A stretch of DNA of 64,000 nucleotides from Ramlibacter tataouinensis (GTDB taxonomy: Bacteria > Pseudomonadota > Gammaproteobacteria > Burkholderiales > Burkholderiaceae_C), in contig NZ_CP010951.1 of assembly GCF_001580455.1 (NCBI RefSeq), positions 1,302,001 to 1,366,000 on the forward strand, written 5' to 3'. The notes beneath the pieces are model-generated. The model was not told the origin of the DNA and did not search any database. It saw only the letters and a list, made by a program, of their open reading frames with translations. Shown piece by piece: positions 51,047 through 59,711 of this stretch (positions are counted from its first letter, which is position 1; each line of letters begins with the position of its first letter). A program made the translations under genes and the position numbers.

Positions 51047-52168
51047 TCAAGAAGCTCCCCCGCTCTTGGGGTCGTCTAATTGGAGACGCAGCCCTGAGGC
51101 ATTCATGTTCGCGAGTTCGAACGCGAAGCGCAACTGCCCGCCCTCGACGAAAGACCGCAGCAAGAGCTCCCCCGCGATCTGGTCGCAGCTCAGCTGCCTG
51201 TCCCTTGAGCTAAATTGCGCGTTGCGAACGGCCATTGAAGCCATTTCAACGGTGAGCCCGCGGCCGACGGCTTCCGAGTGAAGACGGACCTCGTTGCTTC
51301 CATCGGCACGTCCCACAAGATCGGCTTGCACGCCAGTCGCGGCGAACCTGCCATCGCCGAGTCGCACTTCACCCGAGACCGCTGTGCGGTCGAACAGCAG
51401 GCGCGTTTGCTCGGTGAAGCCCTGTGCCAGTCCGCCCCGAGGTTGACGCAGCAGCCCCTCCGCGAATGCCTGCAACTGCAGATTGCCGCGGTTCTTGACC
51501 CGCGGTCCCAGCATGGCGCCCCGCTGCTCGTACTCCACACCGGCAGCCGGCGCTGACGAGAACTGATAGAGATAGCTGCGCCCGTTGGGAGCATCGACAT
51601 AAATCCCACGGCGGCTGACGCCCATGCGCGAATCCGGCCCCAAGTGCTCGACGGTCGCGTCGTTGAAGTTGACCTGGCCTTGGAGTATCGGCACGGTCAC
51701 GTCCGCGTCGAACAGCAGGTGCGCATCGATGATTTCCGCGCGGATTCTGCCGTTCGCAGCAGCGAGCGGGGCGAGGCACCAGGAACTGACGGCCACCTGG
51801 CCTGTCGTGCTGTTGCCAGATGCGTCGCCCTTCGGTTGCCGAGAGAGGATCAAAGGGCCATTGACTTTCACACCTGAGAGTTGGGCGCTGGCCGCCTCCA
51901 AAGCGCACAGGCGCGGCCTGCCTGCTTCCATGCGCACCAGCGCCACCATCTGGTGCAAGGCCAGGTGGCCAAGCTCCAGCATGAGCGAACCGGATGCAAG
52001 GTGGAACGCCGCCGCCTCGAACTTTCGAACCCCGATCTCGAGCGCGCCGTCGTCCCTGGAGCCCAATGTGAGCCCCTCCACCGAGACACGATTGCTGGAC
52101 TCCTGGTCGATGGGTGCTACCACCAAGGTCAGAACGAAGTCGATGATCGATGCGAACGCGGCGGCCAT
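51047..52168 (-). CDS. Large hypothetical envelope protein
   Basis: A 373-residue protein with a weak hydrophobic N-terminus and a beta-rich body of repeating strands (LASGSLMLELGHLALHQMVALV and similar). The pattern is reminiscent of AsmA/DUF748-like envelope proteins, but I do not recognise a family with confidence. Codon use is normal for the window. It is divergent from the carotenoid oxygenase gene. Confidence 0.6.
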   Translation of the reverse strand: MAAAFASIIDFVLTLVVAPIDQESSNRVSVEGLTLGSRDDGALEIGVRKFEAAAFHLASGSLMLELGHLALHQMVALVRMEAGRPRLCALEAASAQLSGVKVNGPLILSRQPKGDASGNSTTGQVAVSSWCLAPLAAANGRIRAEIIDAHLLFDADVTVPILQGQVNFNDATVEHLGPDSRMGVSRRGIYVDAPNGRSYLYQFSSAPAAGVEYEQRGAMLGPRVKNRGNLQLQAFAEGLLRQPRGGLAQGFTEQTRLLFDRTAVSGEVRLGDGRFAATGVQADLVGRADGSNEVRLHSEAVGRGLTVEMASMAVRNAQFSSRDRQLSCDQIAGELLLRSFVEGGQLRFAFELANMNASGLRLQLDDPKSGGAS

Positions 52169-52437
52169 AAGCGATGTTGGCTGAAGCGAATCTACTGCGC
52201 ATTCGCCGAACGCACATAGAGGAGTTCATGAGAACGCCATGGCTGTGCTGCGCAATGGTGAGGATTTGGGGTGCTGATCCAGACAGAGAACAAGTGCCGC
52301 GGACTGCTCCGCTCCCTGCTGAGCTTGACAGTTGCATGGCGCGACCGAAACGCGTTCGAGTAGCCGCATCATCAGCCTTGCATCGACGCATCGCCCGTAG
52401 GACGATAGTTGCCCGCCCACTCGCCCACGAGGCCACC

Positions 52438-53877
52438 ATGACCGCTGTTATGCAACCCGCAACGGTTCCACGCACCGCCGTCGCAGCGCCCGCGCGCTTG
52501 AGGGGCTTCCAAAGTGGAGCGCGCGAGTTCGATGCAGCCGACATTCAGGTGGAAGGCCGGCTGCCCGTCTGGTTGCGCGGCAGCCTGCTGCTCAATGGCC
52601 CTGCGCTGTGGGATCTGCCCCAGGCGAGCTATCGCCACTGGTTCGACGGGCTGGCCATGCTGCATCGGGTGCAGTTCGATGAGGGGCGTGTCAGCTACCG
52701 CAGCCGCTTCCTTCAGACCGAAGACTATCGGCGGAGCATCGCGTCAAGCGCGCCGGCCTTCGCGGCGTTCGATACCCGCGATCCCGAAAGCTTCCTCGAG
52801 CGGCTCAAACACTTTGGAAAGCCGCGCGTCACAGACAACGCGGCAGTCGTGATGTCGCGCATCGGCGATCGGTGGTTCGCCACCACGGAGGGGCCGCTGC
52901 TCGTGGGTTTCGACCCCGAGACGCTGCAGACACGGCCCACGTTGGCGCTGGAAGACGACCTGGGCGTGCAGCTCATGGCCGCACACGGCATCACCGACAG
53001 CAAGGGCAGCTATTGGAATGTGGGAGTAACGCTTGGACCGAAGTGCGCGTACAAGCTCTTTCGCCTCCAGCCCGGCGCCAGGAGGCGCGAGCTGATCGGC
53101 CAGGTGCGCCTCCCCAAGCCGGGCTACACCCATGCGTTCGCGATGACACCACGCCATGCGCTGGTCTGGGAAACGGCGTTGCGCGCACAGCCGCTGGGAT
53201 TTCTCCTGACGGGTCGCTCCTACATCCACAACTTCAAGTGGGACCCTGTGCATGGGTCCATGCTGCACGCGGTCTCGGTGGGCGACGGCAGCGTTCGCAG
53301 CTGGGAGGTCCCGCCGATGGTCGCTTTCCATGCGATCCAGGCGTACGAGCAGGGCGACGAGACGGTGCTCGAACTCATCGTCTACGACGACCCGGAAATC
53401 ATGGATGCACTGCTGCTGGAGCGGCTGCGCAGCGGGGCCCCGCTCGGCGTGACGCCGCGCCTGATGCGCTACCGGTTGCGCGCCCGCGGCGAGGTCACCA
53501 TGGAGAATTTCGGGCAAGGTCTCGAGCTGCCCCAGGTGCATCCCGCTCGCTGGGCCCGGGCCAAGGCCACCGTGGCGTGGGGCACCTTGCTTGGCAACCC
53601 CAGTAGCCCGTTCTTCGATGCAACGGAACGCATCGACCTGGCGAGCGGCGAGCGCAGGTCGTGGCGTCGCGGCACTGCGGTGCAGCTCGAGCCGCTGTTC
53701 GTTCCGCGCCCCGGGGCGGACAATGAAGACGACGGCGTGCTGCTGGTACCCACGCTGGCCGACGGCGATGTTGGCTCAATGATCGCCGTGCTTGATGCCG
53801 AGACGATGGAATGCCTGGCGATGGTGAAGGCGCCACAGGTGATTCCGTTTGGGTACCATGCAGCTTGGGCAGGGTAG
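52438..53877 (+). CDS. Carotenoid oxygenase family protein
   Basis: A 479-residue Fe(II) dioxygenase of the carotenoid-cleavage/lignostilbene family. The four iron-binding histidines sit in the expected places: AAHGITD, GYTHAFAMT, VAFHAIQAYEQGDE and the terminal FGYHAAWAG. These enzymes cut double bonds of carotenoids, stilbenes or isoeugenol-like phenylpropanoids. The GAGG site and ATG 52438 fit; the longer upstream frame is not supported. In this window the phenylpropanoid role would match the aromatic-breakdown genes at 44-47 kb. Confidence 0.93.
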   Translation: MTAVMQPATVPRTAVAAPARLRGFQSGAREFDAADIQVEGRLPVWLRGSLLLNGPALWDLPQASYRHWFDGLAMLHRVQFDEGRVSYRSRFLQTEDYRRSIASSAPAFAAFDTRDPESFLERLKHFGKPRVTDNAAVVMSRIGDRWFATTEGPLLVGFDPETLQTRPTLALEDDLGVQLMAAHGITDSKGSYWNVGVTLGPKCAYKLFRLQPGARRRELIGQVRLPKPGYTHAFAMTPRHALVWETALRAQPLGFLLTGRSYIHNFKWDPVHGSMLHAVSVGDGSVRSWEVPPMVAFHAIQAYEQGDETVLELIVYDDPEIMDALLLERLRSGAPLGVTPRLMRYRLRARGEVTMENFGQGLELPQVHPARWARAKATVAWGTLLGNPSSPFFDATERIDLASGERRSWRRGTAVQLEPLFVPRPGADNEDDGVLLVPTLADGDVGSMIAVLDAETMECLAMVKAPQVIPFGYHAAWAG

Positions 53878-53964
53878 CCGTCAACCAAGGGTGGGCGTTT
53901 CTGTCCGTAGCGCATCACGGAGGAGTTCGATCGGCCCGCGCGTTCGATAGGCGTCTGGTTCACT

Positions 53965-54170
53965 TCACCTGCTCTCGATCTCGCGCTTGCTGGAGCTCAT
54001 CTCAACAGTAACGACGCCGACGGACAGATCTGTCCCATACTGCTCGAAGCGACCGGCCTTCAACAGAGCTCTACGGTAGTTCTCCTACGCTAGCACCCTG
54101 AGGCCACGAAGCCGAGACAGCCTTCGCGGCCCTGGCGGTCATAAAGGGATACGGTTTCGGCGGCTTGCAT
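53965..54170 (-). pseudogene. Broken small gene divergent from the BTAD regulator
   Basis: ATG 54170 has a strong AAGGAG site and opens a 26-codon frame (SLYDRQGREGCLGFVASGC). It stops at a TAG, but a protein-like 39-codon stretch follows immediately in another frame (ENYRRALLKAGRFEQYGTD onward to 53965), also preceded by a TAG. The two pieces look like one gene of about 65 codons broken by small changes near 54085-54092. No family is recognised. Its promoter region contains a GGGAACG direct repeat, so it may have been a target of the neighbouring regulator. Confidence 0.5.
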
Positions 54171-54219
54171 GGCGAAAACTCCTTATGGCGGAGGACGGAT
54201 CGAGGCATGCTCTCAGAGG

Positions 54220-54237
54220 CGTTCCTGATACGTTCCC
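54220..54237 (-). promoter_or_regulatory. Direct repeat GGGAACG-TATC-AGGAACG (SARP-type operator candidate)
   Basis: Two 7-bp copies with a 4-bp spacer, an 11-bp period, sit between the BTAD regulator and the divergent broken gene, 27 bases upstream of the regulator ATG. The same motif, with one base changed, occurs at 57443-57460 before the 67-residue gene. Heptamer direct repeats with 4-bp spacing are the known binding geometry of SARP regulators. Confidence 0.55.
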
Positions 54238-54264
54238 GGCACGCGCCGGATCGGAGGAAGAGCG

Positions 54265-57200
54265 ATGGCGGTCTCGCAAGCGCCCGGGCCAGTGACGATT
54301 CGGCTGCTCGGGCAGTTCGGGTTCAACATCGAAGGCAGCCCGGTTCGACCTTCGCCGGTCGCGCAACTCACGCGCCGTGCAAGCGAGTTGTTGCAACTAT
54401 TGAGCCTGCAGCCGCAGCGCAGTTTGCTGAACGAACAGGTCGTGGATGCGCTCTGGCCGCACCTCGATCCCGAGGCCGGCAGCGCCAACCTCCGCAAGGC
54501 GGCCCACCATGCCCGGCAGTTCATCGGCGCGGCCGATGCACTGGTGCTGCGCGGCGGACGGGTGTTCCTGCTGCCGGGGCGCGAGGTGGAATGCGACGCC
54601 CTGGGCTTCGAGCGCGCGGCCGACGAGGCGCTGGCCTGCGGCGACGCCCAGGCGTGCCGCGCGGCTTCTCTTCTCTATGGTGGCGACCTGCTGCCGGACG
54701 CCCGCTACGAGCCATGGACTGAGGCACCGAGGCTGCGTCTGCGCGACAAGTACCTGCGCCTCCTGCGGCAGGCGGGCGATCTGGAGCGGCTGGTGCAGGA
54801 AGAGCCCAGCGACGAGGCCGCGCACCTGGCGCTGATACGCGCAGAGCTCGCCGCCGGCCGGCGCTCGGCGGCGCTGCGATGGTACGGGCATCTGCGAGAC
54901 CATGTGCAGCAGTCCCTCGGCGTCGAACTCGGACCGCAGGCGCAGGCGCTGTATCGCGAGTGCGTGGCCGGAGTGCAGGGTGACGCGCCGGCATTCGTCG
55001 GCCGCGCGCTGGAACTGGTGCGTGTGCTCGCGCTGCTGCGCAACGCCCCCGCGGGCAAGCCGACGGGCGCGATCCTGCGCGCTCCCGCTGGAATGGGCAA
55101 GACGGCCTTCTGCCGGCGGCTCGCGCACGAGGCTCGCGGCCTCGGCTGGCAAGTCCGGTCGGTGCAGGCCGGCGACTGGACGCGTCCTTATGGAGTTGCG
55201 GGCGACCTGGTGGAGCCGCTGCTGCACCAGGGCGGCGATGCCGCGCGGCAGGCGATCGGCGCCCATGCGCAGGCCGTGCTGTCAGCCATGACGCCGGCCG
55301 CCGGTGCGCGGCAAGAGCTGGCGCTGCCGATCGGCCGCCACCAGGTCGTGGGCGCCGTGCGGCGGTTGCTGCTCGCGACTGCGGACGCCAAGCCGGTGCT
55401 GCTCATCGTCGATGAGGCGCACGCGGCCGACGACAGCAGTGCCGAACTGCTGGTGCAGCTTGCAGCAAGCGGACCGCCGGTCTTCGTGTTGCTGTCGTGC
55501 CGGCCGCAGCTGCCGGAGCTACTGCAGGGGCATGTGTCGCGCATGCTGCGAGCGGGCACGCTCGAGGCCGTGGATTTGCAAGGGCTCGAAGAAGACGAGG
55601 CGATGTTGCTGGCACAGCGCGCCGCGGGTGGCACGCTGCAGCCGGAAGCGGTGGCTGCGATTGCACGCATGGCTGAGGGACTGCCTTTCGCGGTAGTGGA
55701 ACTCGCCCGTGCGAACGCCTCGAACGAAAGCGCCGCCCGCGTGCGCCTGCCGCTCACCATCTCCGCGGCCATCGCAGAGCGCCTGGCCGACGTGGAGGCA
55801 GGCAGCCTGGACGCGCTGCGCCGGCTCGCGCTGGCGGCCGAAGATTTCGACGTGGCCGGGGCGCTCGCCCTCTCTTCCGATCCGGGCGAGGACGCGGAAG
55901 CTCGACTGGACCGTGCATTGGCAGCGGGCGTGCTGGTGGTGCAGGACGGCCGCTATCGCTTCCGCCATGCGCTGTTGCGGCAGGCGCTGGTCGATGCCGT
56001 GCCTCCGCATCGCCGCCTGGCCATGCACCGGGAAGTGGCCACCCGGCTCGGCCAGGCCGGCGCCGCACCGGGGCTGGTGGGCCAGCACTGGCTGGCCGCC
56101 GGCGACGCGCGCCGGGCCGAGCCCTTCTCGCTGGCCGCTGCGCGCGAGGCGTTCCGGCTCGGCGCCTACGAGGACGTGCTGCGGCATGTCAATCCGCTGC
56201 TTCAGCATCGCAGCGCGGTGCCCGAGGCGATGGCGCTGCGCGCCGAAGCCATGGACGCGCTCGGCCGACCGGGCACGCTGGCGGCCTACGATGCGGCCGC
56301 CGAGGTCGCCGCCGTTGAACTCGCTCAAGAGCTGCGGGCCAAGCGGGCCCTCGCGCAAGTCAAGACGAGCGACCCATCAGGCGCCTTGCAGTACCTCAAG
56401 GACGTGCACCCCACCACCGTCGCGGGCCGCTTGGCCGAAGCGCTCGCCTACAGCGGCGCGGCCGCGCTGGGCTTCGGCGACCCTGCCGAGGGCGCCCGGC
56501 GCTCGGCCGAGGTGCGCCGCCTGGCGCTGGAAACCGGGGACCAGGGCACCCTGGTGATCGCGTCGTGGTCGCAAGCTGCGGCGGCGCACGCGCGCGGCGA
56601 CCTGCACGGCAGCGTGTGGGCCGACCTGCGGGAAACCAGCCATCTGCCGCATCTCGCGGTACGCGTGTTCGACGGCCACCTGTGCATCACGCAGCGGTTC
56701 CTCTATGGCTCGCGGCCGTATGCGGAGGTGATCGCCTTCGCCGACGCACTGGCAACCGAGGCGAGGCGGCTCGGCGCCGACCGCGGGCATGCGTTCGCCG
56801 TCACCTTGCGCGGCGAGGCCAGGCTGCTCAGCGGCCAGCTCGAGGCCGCGGAAGAAGACCTCATCTCAGGCGGCCGGTTGCATCGCGCCATCGGCGGCGC
56901 CACCGGCGAAGCGTTGTCGCTGCAGAGGCGGTCCGAACTCGCGATGTACCGCGGCCAGCTGGACCTTGCGCGTGGGCTGCTGGACGAGGCGCTGGACGTC
57001 GCACGCCAGTCCGACGTCGGCTTCCACCTGCTGGACCGCATCTATGGCACCCGAATCGCGATCGCGCGCAATCCGGACGCCGCGCTGGCGGTGCTCGAAG
57101 AGGCAGAGATGTCCGTGCGCGGCCCGCTGGAAACCTGCCCGGGCTGCCGCATCACCTTCGCGATCCCTGCCACCATCGCCTCGGCCCGAGCGCGGGAGAT

Positions 57201-57438
57201 GGAGCTGGCGGCGCGCCACCTTGGCTCGTCCGAGTACCTGGCGAATGTGGTGATGAAGCTGCCGGCCTGGCACGCCGCCCTGCACGAGGCGCGTGGTCAT
57301 GTGGAGCTTGCCGCGGGCGACAAGGGGTCTGCCCAGCGGGACTTCGCCATGGCCGCGCATGGTTTCCGCCAGGCAGGCCAGCCTCTGGATGAAGCTCGCT
57401 GCAGCGCCACGGCCGCACAGGATTTGCGCCGCGCCTGA
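54265..57438 (+). CDS. BTAD/SARP regulator with ATPase and TPR domains
   Basis: A 1057-residue AfsR-like regulator. Residues about 10-100 form a winged helix DNA-binding domain and 105-240 a bacterial transcriptional activation domain (BTAD). The P-loop is GMGKT (276-280) with Walker B IVDEAH (D383-E384), an AAA/STAND ATPase; the rest (about 560-1057) is TPR-like helices. Such proteins act as signal-gated activators. A GGAGGAAG site precedes the ATG. Two GGGAACG direct repeats flank the gene, before it and after it, suggesting autoregulation and control of the 67-residue gene downstream. Inference only; the ligand is unknown. Confidence 0.92.
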   Translation: MAVSQAPGPVTIRLLGQFGFNIEGSPVRPSPVAQLTRRASELLQLLSLQPQRSLLNEQVVDALWPHLDPEAGSANLRKAAHHARQFIGAADALVLRGGRVFLLPGREVECDALGFERAADEALACGDAQACRAASLLYGGDLLPDARYEPWTEAPRLRLRDKYLRLLRQAGDLERLVQEEPSDEAAHLALIRAELAAGRRSAALRWYGHLRDHVQQSLGVELGPQAQALYRECVAGVQGDAPAFVGRALELVRVLALLRNAPAGKPTGAILRAPAGMGKTAFCRRLAHEARGLGWQVRSVQAGDWTRPYGVAGDLVEPLLHQGGDAARQAIGAHAQAVLSAMTPAAGARQELALPIGRHQVVGAVRRLLLATADAKPVLLIVDEAHAADDSSAELLVQLAASGPPVFVLLSCRPQLPELLQGHVSRMLRAGTLEAVDLQGLEEDEAMLLAQRAAGGTLQPEAVAAIARMAEGLPFAVVELARANASNESAARVRLPLTISAAIAERLADVEAGSLDALRRLALAAEDFDVAGALALSSDPGEDAEARLDRALAAGVLVVQDGRYRFRHALLRQALVDAVPPHRRLAMHREVATRLGQAGAAPGLVGQHWLAAGDARRAEPFSLAAAREAFRLGAYEDVLRHVNPLLQHRSAVPEAMALRAEAMDALGRPGTLAAYDAAAEVAAVELAQELRAKRALAQVKTSDPSGALQYLKDVHPTTVAGRLAEALAYSGAAALGFGDPAEGARRSAEVRRLALETGDQGTLVIASWSQAAAAHARGDLHGSVWADLRETSHLPHLAVRVFDGHLCITQRFLYGSRPYAEVIAFADALATEARRLGADRGHAFAVTLRGEARLLSGQLEAAEEDLISGGRLHRAIGGATGEALSLQRRSELAMYRGQLDLARGLLDEALDVARQSDVGFHLLDRIYGTRIAIARNPDAALAVLEEAEMSVRGPLETCPGCRITFAIPATIASARAREMELAARHLGSSEYLANVVMKLPAWHAALHEARGHVELAAGDKGSAQRDFAMAAHGFRQAGQPLDEARCSATAAQDLRRA

Positions 57439-57442
57439 GCCT

Positions 57443-57460
57443 GGGAACGTTTCGGGAACG
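57443..57460 (+). promoter_or_regulatory. Direct repeat GGGAACG-TTTC-GGGAACG (SARP-type operator candidate)
   Basis: A second copy of the heptamer pair found at 54220, here perfect, lies just after the regulator stop and 74 bases before the ATG of the 67-residue gene. It points toward that gene and includes a GATCC-like sequence about 8 bases downstream that could serve as a weak -10 element. Confidence 0.55.
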
Positions 57461-57521
57461 CCGAGGCGGGATCCTTGCGCCAGCAGGTGCAAGGGGTGCC
57501 TGCAAGCGCGCACTAGGCGCA

Positions 57522-57854
57522 TCAAGGAGCGACCATGACTGTCCACCAAGAATCACCCCAGGTTTCCAGTTCGATCCCTGGCGATTTCCCGACCCCGATT
57601 CCACTGGAAACGATCGCCGCCATCGAGCAGGTGCTCGCGGAAACGCTGCGCGCGTTGCGCGAGAAGGCGAAGTCGCAGCCGGCGGCGGGTGCCGGCGCGA
57701 TCGAGTATGAGTCCTGGATGCGTGGCGCGCGCCACTGAGGCGTGCCGCGCTGCGTTGCCGCGCCCAAATCTTCGGTCGCCTCCCAAAGCCGAAGTTCGGT
57801 CCGCACGCGACGGAGAAAGGAGGAGCGAAACTGCCAAAGCTCTTCCTCCTCCAT
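57522..57854 (-). CDS. Possible antisense gene overlapping the 67-residue gene
   Basis: From ATG 57854 a 110-codon frame runs to 57522. Its first 40 residues (MEEEELWQFRSSFLRRVRTELRLWEATED) look protein-like and it follows the 107-residue gene on the same strand, but the remainder is antisense to the plus-strand gene and less convincing. It may be a remnant or a short gene read through; low confidence. Confidence 0.25.
   Translation of the reverse strand: MEEEELWQFRSSFLRRVRTELRLWEATEDLGAATQRGTPQWRAPRIQDSYSIAPAPAAGCDFAFSRNARSVSASTCSMAAIVSSGIGVGKSPGIELETWGDSWWTVMVAP
57535..57738 (+). CDS. Small acidic hypothetical protein, probable regulator target
   Basis: A 67-residue cytoplasmic protein with an AAGGAG ribosome site. 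Residues 24-50 form a helix (LETIAAIEQVLAETLRALREKAK) and the tail ends in EYESWMRGARH. No signal peptide. No family is recognised. It sits directly behind the second SARP-type operator and in the same direction, so it is probably controlled by the BTAD regulator. A minus-strand frame overlaps it but is less convincing. Confidence 0.6.
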   Translation: MTVHQESPQVSSSIPGDFPTPIPLETIAAIEQVLAETLRALREKAKSQPAAGAGAIEYESWMRGARH

Positions 57855-57867
57855 CAACTTGAGTCGT

Positions 57868-58191
57868 TCACGCTCTTCTTCCGCTGCGCTGTTCAACTTC
57901 CCAATGAAGAAGTTCGGCCAAGCGCCTGACTACCCAACCCGCCTCGATGGGCTGCACTGGCGACTCGCTTGCTGAGAGCCCGAGCTCAATTGTCTCGAGC
58001 ACCTGGAGCTCAGTTCCACCAGACTTGAATCGGGCGCTCGACGCTTGCTCTGTCAGAAGCTGCGCAAGGTCTTCGCACAGCTCGTATCGCTGGCGCACAG
58101 TCGTCATGGGCTCCGTCAGACGACTCCCGGAGGGCGACGTGAAGAGCGCGGTGAACGAAGGCGGCACTTCTATCTGGTTGAAATCGTCCAT
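57868..58191 (-). CDS. Small hypothetical protein (EVPPSF-type)
   Basis: A 107-residue cytoplasmic protein. The N-terminal EVPPSFTALFTSPSGSRLTEP and YELCEDLAQLLTEQA motifs recur in small Burkholderiales proteins of unknown function, as I remember them; no activity is established. It is all-helical after residue 30. A TTG at 58200 with an AAGG site is an alternative start to ATG 58191. Confidence 0.65.
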   Translation of the reverse strand: MDDFNQIEVPPSFTALFTSPSGSRLTEPMTTVRQRYELCEDLAQLLTEQASSARFKSGGTELQVLETIELGLSASESPVQPIEAGWVVRRLAELLHWEVEQRSGRRA

Positions 58192-58299
58192 GGCTTTCAA
58201 AGATCAGCCTTGCAGGATAGCCGCTCAGGGCCGAAGTCGGGCGCAGTGTCCGCACCTGGCCGATTTTTGCCGTCTTGTGCGAGGGAAAGCCCAGGCGTT

Positions 58300-58410
58300 T
58301 CATTTGCGCTGCAGTTCCCGCACCACGCCCGCCATGTGCATCCGAAAGGCGCTGCCGCGCAGGATGCACATCAGGTGGAGGGCTACGCGCCCGATCCGGT
58401 AGTTTGTCAC
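58300..58410 (-). CDS. Conserved 36-residue microprotein (copy B)
   Basis: A 36-codon gene starting with GTG 58410 behind an AGGAGAACGACC site. The product (TNYRIGRVALHLMCILRG core) is a close relative of the protein at 13373-13495: differences are mostly conservative and the frame is kept throughout, showing selection for the protein. The upstream 12-base block (58469-58480) is also shared. Function unknown. Confidence 0.65.
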   Translation of the reverse strand: MTNYRIGRVALHLMCILRGSAFRMHMAGVVRELQRK

Positions 58411-58468
58411 GGTCGTTCTCCTGCTTCCGACCACCCGATCCAAATCCTTGGGATGGCCTGTCAATCAA

Positions 58469-58480
58469 TGAGTTGCCACT
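58469..58480 (-). promoter_or_regulatory. Conserved element upstream of microprotein copy B
   Basis: Minus-strand AGTGGCAACTCA, 58 bases before GTG 58410, identical to the block before copy A. It probably belongs to a shared promoter or operator. Confidence 0.45.
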
Positions 58481-58537
58481 CGCGAGGATTCGGTTTGAAT
58501 GGTCCGACTGCCTGGCGGCGACGGCGCCTTGCCCAGC

Positions 58538-59440
58538 TCACTGGTCCAGCGGCAGCGCGAGATCGACCACCCGCGTGCTGAACTGTCCCACGAGCCTGGC
58601 GTGGCCGGTGAGCAGGTTCACGACGTACAGCCCGCCCTGGCCACCGGCCGTCAGCGCCGCAAAGCCCGTGTTGTGCACCGTCAAGCCATTGCGCAAAGTC
58701 GAATAGATGTCGAAGCCGACCGGTGCGTCGACATCGACGCCGAGTGCACCTGCAGTCACCAGTACGCCACCTGCAGGCGGCGACTGAATCGCGACGACGT
58801 TGTTGACAGAGTCGATGTCGAACAGCGTCGTGGCGGTTGAAACGTCGAGATCGTTGTTCACATACGCGGCGCCGGTCACCGCGAAGGCGGTGCGGCCCGG
58901 GAAGGTCAGCGCCGTTTGTGTCGTGGTCGTGTTGGCGTCGACGCTGTGCGAAAGGTTCTGACCCGCATCGCTAACGATGCGCAGCGCGTTTGCCGCGGGG
59001 TTGAAGTCGACACCGAACGATGCGCCGTTCAGCGGCACGGTCAGCTGGGAAACGCGGGTAGTGGTCGCGGACTCTGTGTCGATGGCGTAGATGCCGCCGG
59101 CATTTCCGACTCCGTAGAGCTTGCCGTCTTGCACGCGAAAGTCGATTCCGACAAGCGCCGTGTCCCCACTCAGCCCTGAGATCGTCCCGACCACACGATG
59201 GTGCGCCGGATTGGCTACCCGGAAGCTCACGAGCTGTTGGTCTGCCGTGAGCCCGAACACGGTCAGCCGTCGACTGGTGGCAGTCTCAACGGTGCTGACG
59301 GGGTCGAGCGCCCCGCCGTCTTCGGCGCGGGCAGACGGTTGCACAGACAGGACAGCCGCGGCGCCGGCAGCGACCAAGAGCAGATGCATCGAGCGGTGCT
59401 GTTGCGCGGGGGATCCGCAACGGGTGGTGAAAAGAGACAT
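58538..59440 (-). CDS. DUF4394 domain-containing secreted protein
   Basis: A 300-residue exported protein with a signal peptide ending ARA and a single DUF4394 domain (LTVFGLTADQQLVSFRVANP at the start, several repeated LYGVGNAGGIYAID-type strands). The fold is a beta-propeller of unknown role, often found with YVTN-like proteins. CAGGAGTTGCAA precedes ATG 59440. It is monocistronic. Confidence 0.9.
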   Translation of the reverse strand: MSLFTTRCGSPAQQHRSMHLLLVAAGAAAVLSVQPSARAEDGGALDPVSTVETATSRRLTVFGLTADQQLVSFRVANPAHHRVVGTISGLSGDTALVGIDFRVQDGKLYGVGNAGGIYAIDTESATTTRVSQLTVPLNGASFGVDFNPAANALRIVSDAGQNLSHSVDANTTTTQTALTFPGRTAFAVTGAAYVNNDLDVSTATTLFDIDSVNNVVAIQSPPAGGVLVTAGALGVDVDAPVGFDIYSTLRNGLTVHNTGFAALTAGGQGGLYVVNLLTGHARLVGQFSTRVVDLALPLDQ

Positions 59441-59711
59441 TTGCAACTCCTGCGGTAGTGATGAGCGGCCGCCAAGGCTCGGCGGCCGAAGGTAGTGAAC
59501 CGCCGTGCCGGTGGTCGTCAACGGCACGCGCGCCGTCTCACCCAATACGCAGCAATCCCGCCCGTGGATGCGCGAGCGTCAGGCTCGATCTGCGCGGCTT
59601 CGTCTGCAAGGAAAGGCGAACAGCCCGCGCGGCGTCACAGAGTGAAAGCGTGGGGAAGCGACGTCGGACTCACCCGGACCGAAGCGCTGCGGGATCCAGC
59701 AACTGCGGACC

